A stretch of DNA of 10,478 bases, taken from NCBI GenBank assembly GCA_028565715.1, contig JAOXYC010237015.1, positions 1 to 10,478 of the forward strand, in the 5' to 3' direction. Under the pieces are notes generated by a model that had not been told where the DNA came from, did no database searches, and worked only from the letters and a program-made list of their open reading frames with translations. Of the stretch, positions 1 through 8,345 are shown piece by piece (position 1 is the first letter of the stretch; each line of letters starts with the position of its first letter). The translations under genes and the position numbers were made by a program. Origin of the DNA: Phoronis pallida (taxonomy: Eukaryota; Phoronida; Phoronidae).

Positions 1-2185
1 ATTTTTCTTCGTATTCTACCAACAACCGTGACTCCCATAAACCGTTGAGTCTACGAGAGAGAATCTGTAATCAAAATTAACTATAATGAAAACAACATTT
101 ATCACAAACTAGCCTCGTTAAAAAAGAATATAAGATATCAAATCAATTTTTTTTTTCATTCTCAGTCTGCATACACCACAGCATGAGACAACAATGGGGC
201 TCTTTAGGAGATGAAACAGATTTTATTAGGGTGATGTGAATACAAACTTTTATTGAGCATCTTGTGGAAAGTTTTAAGAATTGATCAAAGGCCCATTCTA
301 TCATTTTTCATAGAAGTTAATTTTAATGACTTATATGTTCAAAAGTTTTGTCGATCTGTGTAAAGTCAAGATTTGAACACTTTTAAAAAATGTTTGACAG
401 GCTGAAACTATAGTGACTTTGAATGAATATTTTTTTATTTCTCGATTCCTTTTAATTTATTATTTCATTATCAAAATCTTTTCAATTCAATATTTTATTT
501 GCCTGAATCTTCTGTTACAGATAACAGGCGTGTAATAATTAACTGCAATAAAATAGCCACAAGGGACACCGAGTGTTCCACTCATATATCTTACAAGGGT
601 TCTTATCTATGACATGAGTGGTAATCCCCCAGTTTAAATTTGAAACTGACAACTTGTAACTGACAAGGGACAAGGATTTATTCTGTACAACAACTTATCA
701 GTGCAGGGGAAGGTCTCTTTTTAGTCCCTTCATTTTAACACAGAACCATGATTTCCCACGGAGTTATGTAATGTCATGTGCTTAGCTCAGCTCCTGTTAT
801 AGTCATTAAAATAGTCTTCAAAAAAGTGCAGATAACTTGGAGTTTTACAGGTAGGTTAATCTGTTACTTGTCAGCATTGCCTGTCAGTCACTGGATGCAT
901 TTCATAAGGTTTACATGATTCTTCAGAAGTATTTTGGAAAAACCTGCTTCGAATTTTTTTCAAACAATCTTTTGACTAATCTAATTGAATTCTGGGTGGA
1001 AATCAGCAAGTCATCATTAATATTTATTTGCTTGCACTTGCCGAAAGCTCTTTTAACATGAAGCTTGCCCCTCAAGAAAAGCCCAACCCATTTTTAGCCT
1101 TCACAATGTGTAGCATTTGGCTTATGCCAAATACGTATAGTAAATAGTAAAGATTTGTCCTTCAACCAACAATCGAAACCTGAAGTCCCCGATTCCCCTG
1201 AGGGGAAACAAAAAAGTAATTGTTTCCATTACAATAACACGCGAGTACAATCATATCAACTGCAAAACATGAGTCTGAGTGATTGCAGAACAATGAATAA
1301 TTTAACTTTCCCTTCCTAAATAATTCAGTCTTACTGCCAATACAAGCTATAGATCTTCTATATTATCTGTAATTCCTACACATGAATACATTTACTAGTT
1401 GCACTAGGAAATCAAGGGTTTGGGGCGTTGTGGATCTGTAGGATTATTTGTAAGAGAGATTGTTGTGAATCTGTTTCTGTTGGAAGTGGCTTAGATTTTT
1501 CTTAGCATCATGCATAGGATGGCTGTTTATAGGAAACCTCGGGTAAGATGGAGTTTTCCTTTTATGCCAGAAATTAGGAACAAAAAGAAACTTGAAATTA
1601 TTTTAACATTTTTTTCAAAGGAAATTCAACAAGCAGGGTTCAGTGTTTGCATTTTAAAATAGTTTTGAAATTTCCTTAAGATCTTAAGGATCTTCCACAA
1701 TCATATGTTTATAGATCTCTAACACGGAATGCAGCTGTGCTTTTACCAAGAAACCTGAAATGTTTTGACTTCCTAATAACTATTTTTTGAAATAATAACC
1801 TTGTAAATAATGTGCTTGGGGGGTTCTAAAATGCAATATGATAAACGTGCCCCTAAAAGTATTTTGAAAAACATATGGATTTTAACTATTAAATGCTTTG
1901 AGGACAGGTAAATACAAATGACCACAATCGAAGAGTATGATTTTTATCATCATGACAAATTAATTATGTTGTAAATATGGTATCTTTTTACATTAGATTC
2001 AATATCAAATTATTCTGACTCAAGTATTACATCCTGTAATGCATTGTATATGGTGGTCTCATATTATATAGGGTAGTATCCTAGCATAGTCTACCAATGT
2101 GAAACATTATTAACGGATTATGAGTGTGACATTTCAAATCAGGTAATAAAACAATAGAGTATGCGATTACCAGTAGATAACAACC
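1..2185. other. Gene-poor AT-rich stretch
   Basis: I see no convincing gene here. No reading frame looks like a protein family, and the T- and A-rich runs near 150 and 430 look like ordinary non-coding DNA. Small structures include an inverted CCACTCAT/ATGAGTGG pair near 579-621, a short hairpin TTCCCC-TGA-GGGGAA near 1193-1207, and an 18-bp palindrome at 1673-1690 listed separately. One donor-like site (ACAG|GTAGGT at 850/851) has no supporting open frame or acceptor. Confidence 0.6.
1673..1690. repeat. Perfect 18-bp palindrome
   Basis: TCCTTAAGATCTTAAGGA reads identically on both strands. It is longer than expected for a chance palindrome at any given site, but in a 10-kb AT-rich window it may mean nothing. 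It could be a dimeric protein-binding site or the core of an old foldback element; no flanking arms extend it. Confidence 0.5.
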
Positions 2186-2233
2186 ATGGATATTTCTGAT
2201 ATTACACTGTGTGATATCAACAAAGAACATCAG
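2186..2233 (+). CDS. Candidate 5' coding exon, possibly of the BTB gene
   Basis: A 16-codon open stretch (MDISDITLCDINKEHQ) starts at an ATG in good context (ACAACCATGG) and ends exactly at a strong donor, CAG|GTAAGC, in phase 0. An in-frame TAG at 2174 lies just upstream, so this is the first Met of the frame. The BTB exon that opens at 5833 is also entered in phase 0 (CAG|GTA CGA) and stays open from its acceptor, so the two could join across an intron of about 3.6 kb. This rests only on signal strength and phase, and no family match supports the short peptide. It could equally be a chance ATG plus donor, with the BTB protein starting at its internal ATG (5860). Confidence 0.25.
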
Positions 2234-2422
2234 GTAAGCAAAGGTAATAGACATTAATTCAGGTCAGGTAAGGAATTATAATATTGTATGATTGCACTGA
2301 CATTCTGAAATTATTGCTCTGCAAAACTCATAGTTTCTTAAACCTTTATTTGAAAAAGATCAAAAAATGAGATCATATTGCAAATGAGGTTTGTTTTGCA
2401 AATGTCTCAAAAAGAATAAAAT

Positions 2423-2612
2423 AGGTAAAACTAATTCATTATCTTGGAGACTTATGTTTAGTTGGATGGATTGAACTACGTTTCGGACCTCCATCAAAGG
2501 TCCTTGGTCACATGATGACCAACTCTCGATCTTACCCCTAGAAGGCGCTCAGGACGTAGTTCAATCCATCCAACTAAACGTAAGTCTCCAAGATAATGAA
2601 TTAGTTTTACCT
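2423..2612. repeat. Foldback element with 58-bp near-perfect arms
   Basis: Arms 2423-2480 and 2555-2612 are reverse complements with a single mismatch (T at 2455 against C in the partner arm), separated by a 74-bp spacer. The spacer contains two further small inverted repeats, GGACCT/AGGTCC and TTGGTCA/TGACCAA, so the RNA or single strand would be highly structured. On the minus strand the arm-spacer junctions read ACTACG-TC at one side and GAAA-CGTAG at the other. That is the arrangement of the cleavage triplet and GAAA box around stem III of a hammerhead ribozyme, a motif known from Penelope-like retroelements and retrozymes. The remaining hammerhead core is poor. No target-site duplication is evident. 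The near identity of the arms suggests a young element or ongoing gene conversion. Confidence 0.8.
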
Positions 2613-2738
2613 GTTGAAAATGGAGACCATGAACAATATTTTTCATCAAGAATAAAATACTTGTAAGATTCCATGAATATTTATAAGAAACATCTAAATT
2701 TATATAATAAATAATAAGTCCCCATGTAAAGTTATTTA

Positions 2739-3084
2739 GATACTGTCTCCTCGTTGGTCCCAATCTGGCATCAAATCGCAAATCAACTAGAAATGTTGTG
2801 TATAAGTCCTTTGTTGAACATAACTTACTTTCATCCCGGTCAAAAATTCAAAAATATGTGCAAAGGGGTGATTTGAGAGCTTTTGTGTTGGATTTTAACC
2901 TACCCTTGAGTCTTAAGAGTAGGTTTGACTTTTTACGGATAAAAAGCTCTCTTACAGATTTTTTTTGAATTTTTTGACACAGATGCAAGTTAGTTGTGTT
3001 CATCAAAGGACTCATAGTCATTCATAACATTTCTAGATAATTTGAATTTTGACGTCAGATCGGGACCAACGAGGAGACAGTATC
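2739..3084. mobile_element. Palindromic MITE-like element with TTTA flanks
   Basis: The ends match perfectly for 23 bp (GATACTGTCTCCTCG... on the left, its reverse complement on the right). Weaker complementarity continues inward through almost the whole 346 bp to a centre near 2911, where CCTAC..CTTGAG faces CTTAAG..GTAGG. TTTA directly abuts both ends (2735-2738 and 3085-3088), which fits a 4-bp target-site duplication. There is no transposase and no open frame across it, so it is a non-autonomous foldback or MITE-type element. The superfamily cannot be named from this alone. Internal divergence of the arms suggests it is old. Confidence 0.75.
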
Positions 3085-3639
3085 TTTAACATTGATTGTT
3101 GGTTAATGTTACTTTTTAACAAGCATTTTTATTACTGATAGGAAAGACTACCATGATTGTGTTAAAACACTATTCAGTTATCGTGGCCACAATTTTTGGT
3201 AGTGAACTGTTTAATCTTTTGAACTGTGTGATTTATTAAACAAATAATAGTGACATGAAAATGGTGATAAAAGTGGCTAATCCCGAGATTAAGATTTTTG
3301 AGTAATTTTAATCCTTAGAACAGGGAATAGATAACTTTGTTGCCAAGAAAAGAGGGTGCGTTCTACTAAATAACGCTGATTTGTATTAGCACGCGACTTT
3401 ACGACTACAACATCCCATGAATTAGACACAAAAACTACTATATGAGTAGCACTTAAGATCACAAGTAAGTAGGTGTCTGAATAGAAAGTGAGAAATTTGT
3501 GCTTTTTTAAGAACAAAGTCACATTATCATCATTAAAAAAGTTCATTCCATTAAAAAATCATTTGGGGTAAGTCTCATCAAATATGATGCCGAGAATTAC
3601 AGTGAGTCAAATTTTGCACATGACTTGTATGGAAGTCAT

Positions 3640-3652
3640 GGGGGGGGGGGGG
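3640..3652. repeat. G homopolymer, 13 bases
   Basis: An uninterrupted run of 13 G follows GGAAGTCAT in an otherwise AT-rich region. It is followed by further G-rich blocks (GTAGGGGTGGGTAC at 3663-3676). Such runs vary in length between individuals and are prone to sequencing error. The adjacent G tracts could form a G-quadruplex on the plus strand. Confidence 0.85.
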
Positions 3653-3667
3653 TTCTTCCATTGTAGG

Positions 3668-3860
3668 GGTGGGTACAGATGTGCTGCGGATTTGGGTTTG
3701 GTTTTCACCGATTTCGGTATCCCAAGGTCGATTTTTCACTTATTTCGGCATAAATATGGGTCGCTTTTTTGCCATTTTTTAAAATGGAAATGGGTCTTTA
3801 TTTTGAATTATTAGGGCAACTTTGGTATACATATGGGTACCATTTTTTCATCACTTTTTC
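3668..3860. repeat. Degenerate GGGT-containing tandem-like repeat
   Basis: TGGGT recurs at about 3670, 3693, 3757, 3791 and 3834. The last three are each preceded by an A-rich stretch and followed by T-rich sequence (for example ATATGGGTCGC, AAATGGGTCTT, ATATGGGTACC). ATTTCGG also recurs (3711, 3742). Spacing is irregular (34 and 43 bp for the last intervals), so this looks like a decayed minisatellite or part of a repetitive element rather than a clean array. Confidence 0.3.
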
Positions 3861-4822
3861 TAACTGGTGTGCTTTTTGACTTGAACGCAACACATCCTTA
3901 CCCACTTTCAATTGAAGTACCCTTCCAGGATGAAAGTGTAATACATGCATCGATAGTTCAACAATAGTGCAATGTACTGGATTGGTCAAAATAACAGCCA
4001 CTTTACTCGGAAACCACACTGGTTTTATATGCATGGAGGATACCTTGTAAATACTTAATACAGTACATGATTGAATAGTTGAAAGCCATTGATTTCTCCA
4101 GGACCCAAAACTGTTGACCAGTATTCTATGACTTGAACACAAGTCAAATCTGATTATGAACAACTTAAGCGTGACATGTTTCAATGGGCACAAAAACCAT
4201 TGTCAGATTGAAGCATGTCACCAATAGCCGATTTTACTGTTACCATCAAGATTATAAGAGGAAGTGGAAAATCAATCATTTACTGAGGTCAGCCAAAGAC
4301 ATTCATATACAGTTATAAATCTACCTGTTGGTATATCGTGATCATGAGAATTTCTATTAATTATGCAGTTTTGTGTTACATTATTTAAAAAAATAGCTCC
4401 TATCTTTGTAAAACTAACCAGAAAATTCAGTAAACAACTCGTGTCTTTACTTTACCTACAGTACAATAGAAACAATTTTTAAGGAATATATCTAAAGAGA
4501 TGCCATACTTTTGCTTAATTTTTGGCCGTAATTTATCAAAAAAAAATTAAATTTCAATGCATCAAAAAACAATTTAATGAAGTCATAAGCATTCTCTACA
4601 GCCTAGACACTGAGGCAGAGCCAAAGTATTTAATCAGCAATTTTGTTTGGTCACATATCTCTAAATAGATCAATGCACAGATACAAGTACAACATCACAA
4701 TATTTAGTTAGAGCTCCTCAGAAAGCATTACGCTATCCAGTAAAGAATCAGTGGAATTTGTTGTTTTTCTTAAAAATTGGGATCTTGTTATTAAAAAACA
4801 TTCCTTTGGACATGAAGATAGT

Positions 4823-4871
4823 ATTTCAATTAAGTGTCTATTTCTTATTTCAATTAAGAGTCTATTTTCTT
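4823..4871. repeat. 24-bp tandem duplication
   Basis: ATTTCAATTAAGTGTCTATT followed by TCTT is repeated directly at 4847 as ATTTCAATTAAGAGTCTATT followed by TTCTT. The copies differ by one substitution and one inserted T. This is a simple local duplication with no evident function. Confidence 0.75.
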
Positions 4872-5242
4872 ATCATTTTGACTAAAATCGTGGAGAAAAA
4901 CAGAATTTGGCATTATATACATGATTTGGTGACTGATCAGGTTTTGAAAATACAGTGGAGAATGGTTTATTTTCAAGTGTATACATTGACAATAATCTTT
5001 GATCATCGCACTGTGTTCAATCAAGACTGACATAACACTTGTTCAATGCACTTTAATGACTTTGTATTGATCAATCTATTCTGTCAAAACATTACATCTA
5101 TGATGTACCATGATCACTAGGTCGAGAGATAGCAATGACATAACAGGACAGGTTGGATAAGACAATCTGTGTGAACCAAAGATTGGTCCATTGTGTCTAT
5201 TATTTAATATCCTGTAATATAGAATTATCTCCTGGGGTTAGT

Positions 5243-5458
5243 AATATCATGTGGTTGAAGTTACAGGTGTGAGACCTGGTAGATAGGTGGGTGGATTTCC
5301 AGGTAACGTTTTGCTCCGTTTTATCCAATTTATTTGACACATTTGCAGAAAATATCATGTGGTTGAAGTAACAGGTGTGAGAAGTGGTAGGTGGGTGGAT
5401 TTCCAGGTGTTATTTGGCGCCATTTTATCCAACTATTTACTTATTTGACACATTTGCT
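5243..5458. repeat. 108-bp tandem duplication
   Basis: Two head-to-tail copies start at 5243 and 5351 with AATATCATGTGGTTGAAG and end with TTATTTGACACATTTGC. The period is 108 bp. The copies share GTGGGTGGATTTCCAGGT and the CCATTTTATCCAA/CCGTTTTATCCAA block, and differ by scattered substitutions and small indels. The second copy has lost GATA in GGTAGATAGGTGGG and gained bases before its final block. The pair lies about 375 bp upstream of the BTB exon, in probable intron or 5' flanking DNA. Divergence shows the duplication is not recent. Confidence 0.85.
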
Positions 5459-5832
5459 GTCAGAAGCAGAATTTCAAACTGATCATGCAATATGATTTGC
5501 TATAAATTGTAATTCTACTTAGACTTTTTTGTTTATTTTATTATTCAACGTATTTGACTAATACACTGTCAACTATTGGTAGCAGTATCTTACTTTAATT
5601 TGTTCTCATCACCAAGCTAATAATTTTACTATGTAAGTAATTGTACATTCCAGTTTTGACTGATATGACAAGTGGAAACCTTTTGGAGCAAAGGAGCTGT
5701 AGAGACGATGAGAGGGACTTGAGGACTTCTCGTTCATACTTGTCATAGATGAGACTATACTATGTGATCTTGTTTGAATAATCTCCTGGATAGGTCAGGA
5801 AAATAAATTCACAATTTCCTTTTCTTTTGCAG

Positions 5833-6883
5833 GTACGAGCACCGTTACTTATACTAAACATGGGGACAGAGCTGCGAGATTTCTCCCATCGTGATGAACT
5901 CACGGACGTGGCGTTGGTAGTTGAGGGTCATAAACTACATGTTCACAAGCAATATCTTGCAGAGTGGTCACCGGTTTGGAAGAGGATGTTTACGTCTAGT
6001 TTCAGAGAGCGGTACGCTAAAGAGGTACCCCTCCCTGGCAAGAGACTGTCGGATATCGTGGAGTTGATGCATTGCATATACCCATCACAGAAACCAATCA
6101 CAGGTCAGCCATAACCATTTGTTTTGATAAATAATTCTCAAAGGAAATAGAAGACCAAATATGAGAAGCATTGTTGGCATTTGATCATCGTTTGATAAAC
6201 ATACCAATGCCAGAATCTTTTTTTTCAAAATATCTGTTTTACATTTCTTGGTAACAATACAGATGTGTTTACCTTGAAATATTTCATTGTATGCATGTGT
6301 AAATAACTTAACCAAGTTCTAAACCTTCCACATTATTTCAGAAAAGAATGTTTCCATACTGCTGCAGCTCTCAGACGAGTACCAGATCGAGGCTCTAAGG
6401 GCGAGATGCGAGGAATACCTGGCTACCCAGATCTCTTCACTTCACACTCTCATACTCGCTCGGAGATACGCACTCACAAAACTAGAACGTCGCTGCATAG
6501 AATACGCCAAAACAAGAACTCTCGAGGATTTAGAAGGTAGTGGCGACTTCACGGAACTTGACTCAAAGACTCAGCTAGACATTTACAAAGCGAAAATAGA
6601 CATGATGCGCGAGTACGCCACCTATCTGCAGACACGTGAGAAAGAACTGACAAGACGAGTGGATAAAGAACAGGATAAACGAGAGAAATTAAGTAATACC
6701 ATGCAATATATCCAGCAATTGTGGGATACGCCCACAAAGAGATGTTATAAGCATATGTCTGTCGGACCGTTTGAGTTCAGTTGTCGAGACTGTAATGAAC
6801 GCGTTCACAGGGAAATTAAGAAACAATGCTCTATATATGAACCAAGTTACGATCGACTGACCAGAACAATCAGCATTTTGTGA
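5833..6883 (+). CDS. BTB/POZ domain protein with Cys/His-rich tail (two exons)
   Basis: Coding runs join(5833 or 5860..6103, 6342..6883), with stop TGA at 6881. The exon opens after a strong acceptor (CTTTTCTTTTGCAG), and the first in-frame ATG is at 5860, giving 261 residues. The frame stays open back to the acceptor, so an upstream exon may add an N-terminus. Residues about 5-105 are a BTB/POZ fold: DELTDVALVVEG, LHVHKQYLAEWSPVW, and HCIYPSQKPITEKN, which is rebuilt exactly across the splice. A helical BACK-like region follows at about 106-145. Residues about 155-210 are rich in K, E, R and Q and probably form a coiled coil. The tail has C216, H219, C229, C232, H237 and C244, suggesting zinc binding. 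In this family BTB mediates dimerisation and often cullin-3 ubiquitin ligase recruitment. No MATH or Kelch domain is visible, so the substrate is unknown. The nearest relatives are probably the BTB-only or BATH-like proteins of invertebrates. The BTB call is firm; the N-terminus is not. Confidence 0.88.
6104..6341 (+). other. Phase-1 GT-AG intron inside the BTB domain
   Basis: The donor is ATCACAG|GTCAGC and the acceptor CACATTATTTCAG|AAAAG. The donor leaves one base (G) that joins AA to make Glu. This restores KPITEKNVSILLQLSDEYQ, the conserved passage between the last BTB strand/helix and the following helices. The intron is 238 bp and carries in-frame stops. Continuity of the domain across the join is the main evidence. 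Confidence 0.92.
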
Positions 6884-6977
6884 GCGACATAAAATTTATG
6901 AAAAACATTCAAATTAGAGAGGCACACGGATAAGCAGTTGTTAATGTTGATAGCTAATTGGTTATGGATTCCGTTTA

Positions 6978-7360
6978 CTCTTTCGCTGCCAATATCGCAT
7001 TTGAGTGAATACCGCACAGACTGCCAATGTCGCACGACTAAACTACTACCTCTTTTGTAAATTGATTTTTTGGACCCAATAGGCATCATTTACGACATCA
7101 TTTGAAATATAATCACATGCGGCCGATAAACTGGCTTCTTTCAACGATGTTTTGCCAAGAATTGCGAACTATTCAGACTTGGAATTTGACTTTGAAATGT
7201 CAGACAAGGTTAGTGGAATACCGGGAAATTATTTCCCAAAAAATAAAAACATTAAATTCATGGTTTTAAACTTTACAAATGCACCCTATTGCAGAAGATT
7301 TCTCTGCCATTAAATTGGCACGTGCAAGTATGATTCTCATACATATTTGGCAGTAAAGAG
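6978..7360. mobile_element. piggyBac-like MITE in the BTB gene 3' region
   Basis: The left end CTCTTTCGCTGCCAATAT and the right end (read from the other strand) CTCTTTACTGCCAAATAT form imperfect terminal inverted repeats. TTTA (6974-6977) flanks the left end and TTAA (7361-7364) the right. TTAA is the known target duplication of piggyBac transposons, and the left copy looks mutated by one base. TGCCAA motifs recur just inside each end (7021-7026, and inverted at 7314-7319), like subterminal binding sites. There is no transposase frame, so it is non-autonomous. It begins 95 bp after the BTB stop codon and probably lies in that gene's 3'UTR. Confidence 0.5.
7242..7247 (+). terminator. Polyadenylation signal AATAAA
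   Basis: This is the first canonical AATAAA downstream of the BTB stop, about 360 bp after it. It lies inside the MITE at 6978-7360, so the element may supply the 3' end of the transcript. A second AATAAA is at 7519-7524. Neither can be proven to be used from sequence alone. Confidence 0.35.
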
Positions 7361-7524
7361 TTAATGAAACTAACACTGATTTCACGGAGGCATGCTATCA
7401 TCAATGTTACATGGTTTTCCTGTCTTCAAGAATAGAACCAACAAATGGGATACTTTTAAAGATTTGCTTAACATGAACCATAGATTTGAAAAAAAATTAA
7501 TGTGAGCGAGTTTGTGTAAATAAA

Positions 7525-8341
7525 GTATTAAAAATATTATCTATTAAGATAGTAAGAATGTCAGTGTCCTACAGCGAGACTGCATGGTTTTCAAAACAAG
7601 ATAACATCAAATATACATATCTGGCAGACGGATTATATCCACTTCACTACTAAATCTGTACAGATAAGATTATTTTGTTAAAGTCATACATTGCTACTTA
7701 CAGAATTTGATATTATTAACCACTGAAATATGGCATTTCATCCATTTGTTTTGAACAGTTTGATCATTATCCATTACCAAACCTTATTACTACTTTCATG
7801 CTTTATCGAAAACATGATTTTAATTTGTTACAGTTGATCTCAGTTTTTGTCTGAGATATTCATAGAGTCAGAAATGACCACAGGATACAGGCTTTTGGAC
7901 GTAGCTTGAAGTGTTTATACCACCAGATGAAGGTAGTGATTCAATTCAAAGCAAAAAGGCTAACCTAATCGACCTCATTAAATAGTTGATCTTTTGCATT
8001 GAACCACCAATGTATGACTTTAATAAGACTGAACTCTAGCCCCTTCGACTCAGGTGGAGGGACTGTATCAATTCAGGGGGTCTTTTTTTACCGAAAGTAG
8101 GAGACTGTGTTTAAGTGGAGTGACATTATAATCAACATATACTTAGCGATTCATCGATTATCGCTTAGAGAGAACAGACCATCGTTTGAGATGGGCTGTG
8201 GGTGATACTAGAATTTAATGTGCAAATGAGATTTGATATAATCAATCATATTTTTGATTTCTCAAATGTCAAAAACAGCTCAAAGACCTCAAATTATATT
8301 AGCATTTTGCAATTACTTAATATCAAATTTGAACTGTTGTC
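7525..8341. other. Non-coding stretch
   Basis: No gene is recognisable. Minor structures are a hairpin ATCTCAG/CTGAGAT near 7844-7864 and an imperfect palindrome CTTAGCGAT..ATCGCTTAG at 8142-8168. This probably represents intergenic DNA between the convergent BTB gene (+) and the candidate gene on the minus strand that ends at 8346. Confidence 0.5.
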
Positions 8342-8345
8342 ACAT

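Larger units (their letters stand above)
3089..5242. other. Non-coding stretch, possible intron
   Basis: No gene is recognisable. Open frames on either strand here (for example 3798-4193 minus and 4758-5030 plus) have compositions expected of AT-rich non-coding DNA and no motif I recognise. The stretch holds a G homopolymer, a degenerate GGGT-containing repeat and a 24-bp tandem duplication, listed separately. If the candidate exon at 2186-2233 is real, this would be intron of the BTB gene. Confidence 0.5.

Noticed and set aside
831-856. Donor-like site ACAG|GTAGGT suggesting an exon end at 850
   Set aside because: No open frame, acceptor or start codon supports an exon upstream.
2494-2781. 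Minus-strand open frame of 95 codons
   Set aside because: It runs from inside the MITE at 2739 through the right arm of the foldback at 2423-2612; composition and position show a chance frame in repeats.
3798-4193. Minus-strand open frame of 131 codons, the longest in the window
   Set aside because: No recognisable domain, no supporting splice or promoter signal, and it overlaps the degenerate GGGT repeat. Length alone is not enough.
4758-5030. Plus-strand hydrophobic frame of 90 codons
   Set aside because: Leu/Ile/Phe-rich content follows from AT-rich DNA and includes a 24-bp tandem duplication; no family resemblance.
5243-5458. CRISPR-like array
   Set aside because: Two diverged tandem copies with no spacers in what appears to be animal DNA; it is a simple duplication.
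6549-6737. Minus-strand frame within the BTB second exon
   Set aside because: Antisense shadow of the BTB coding exon.
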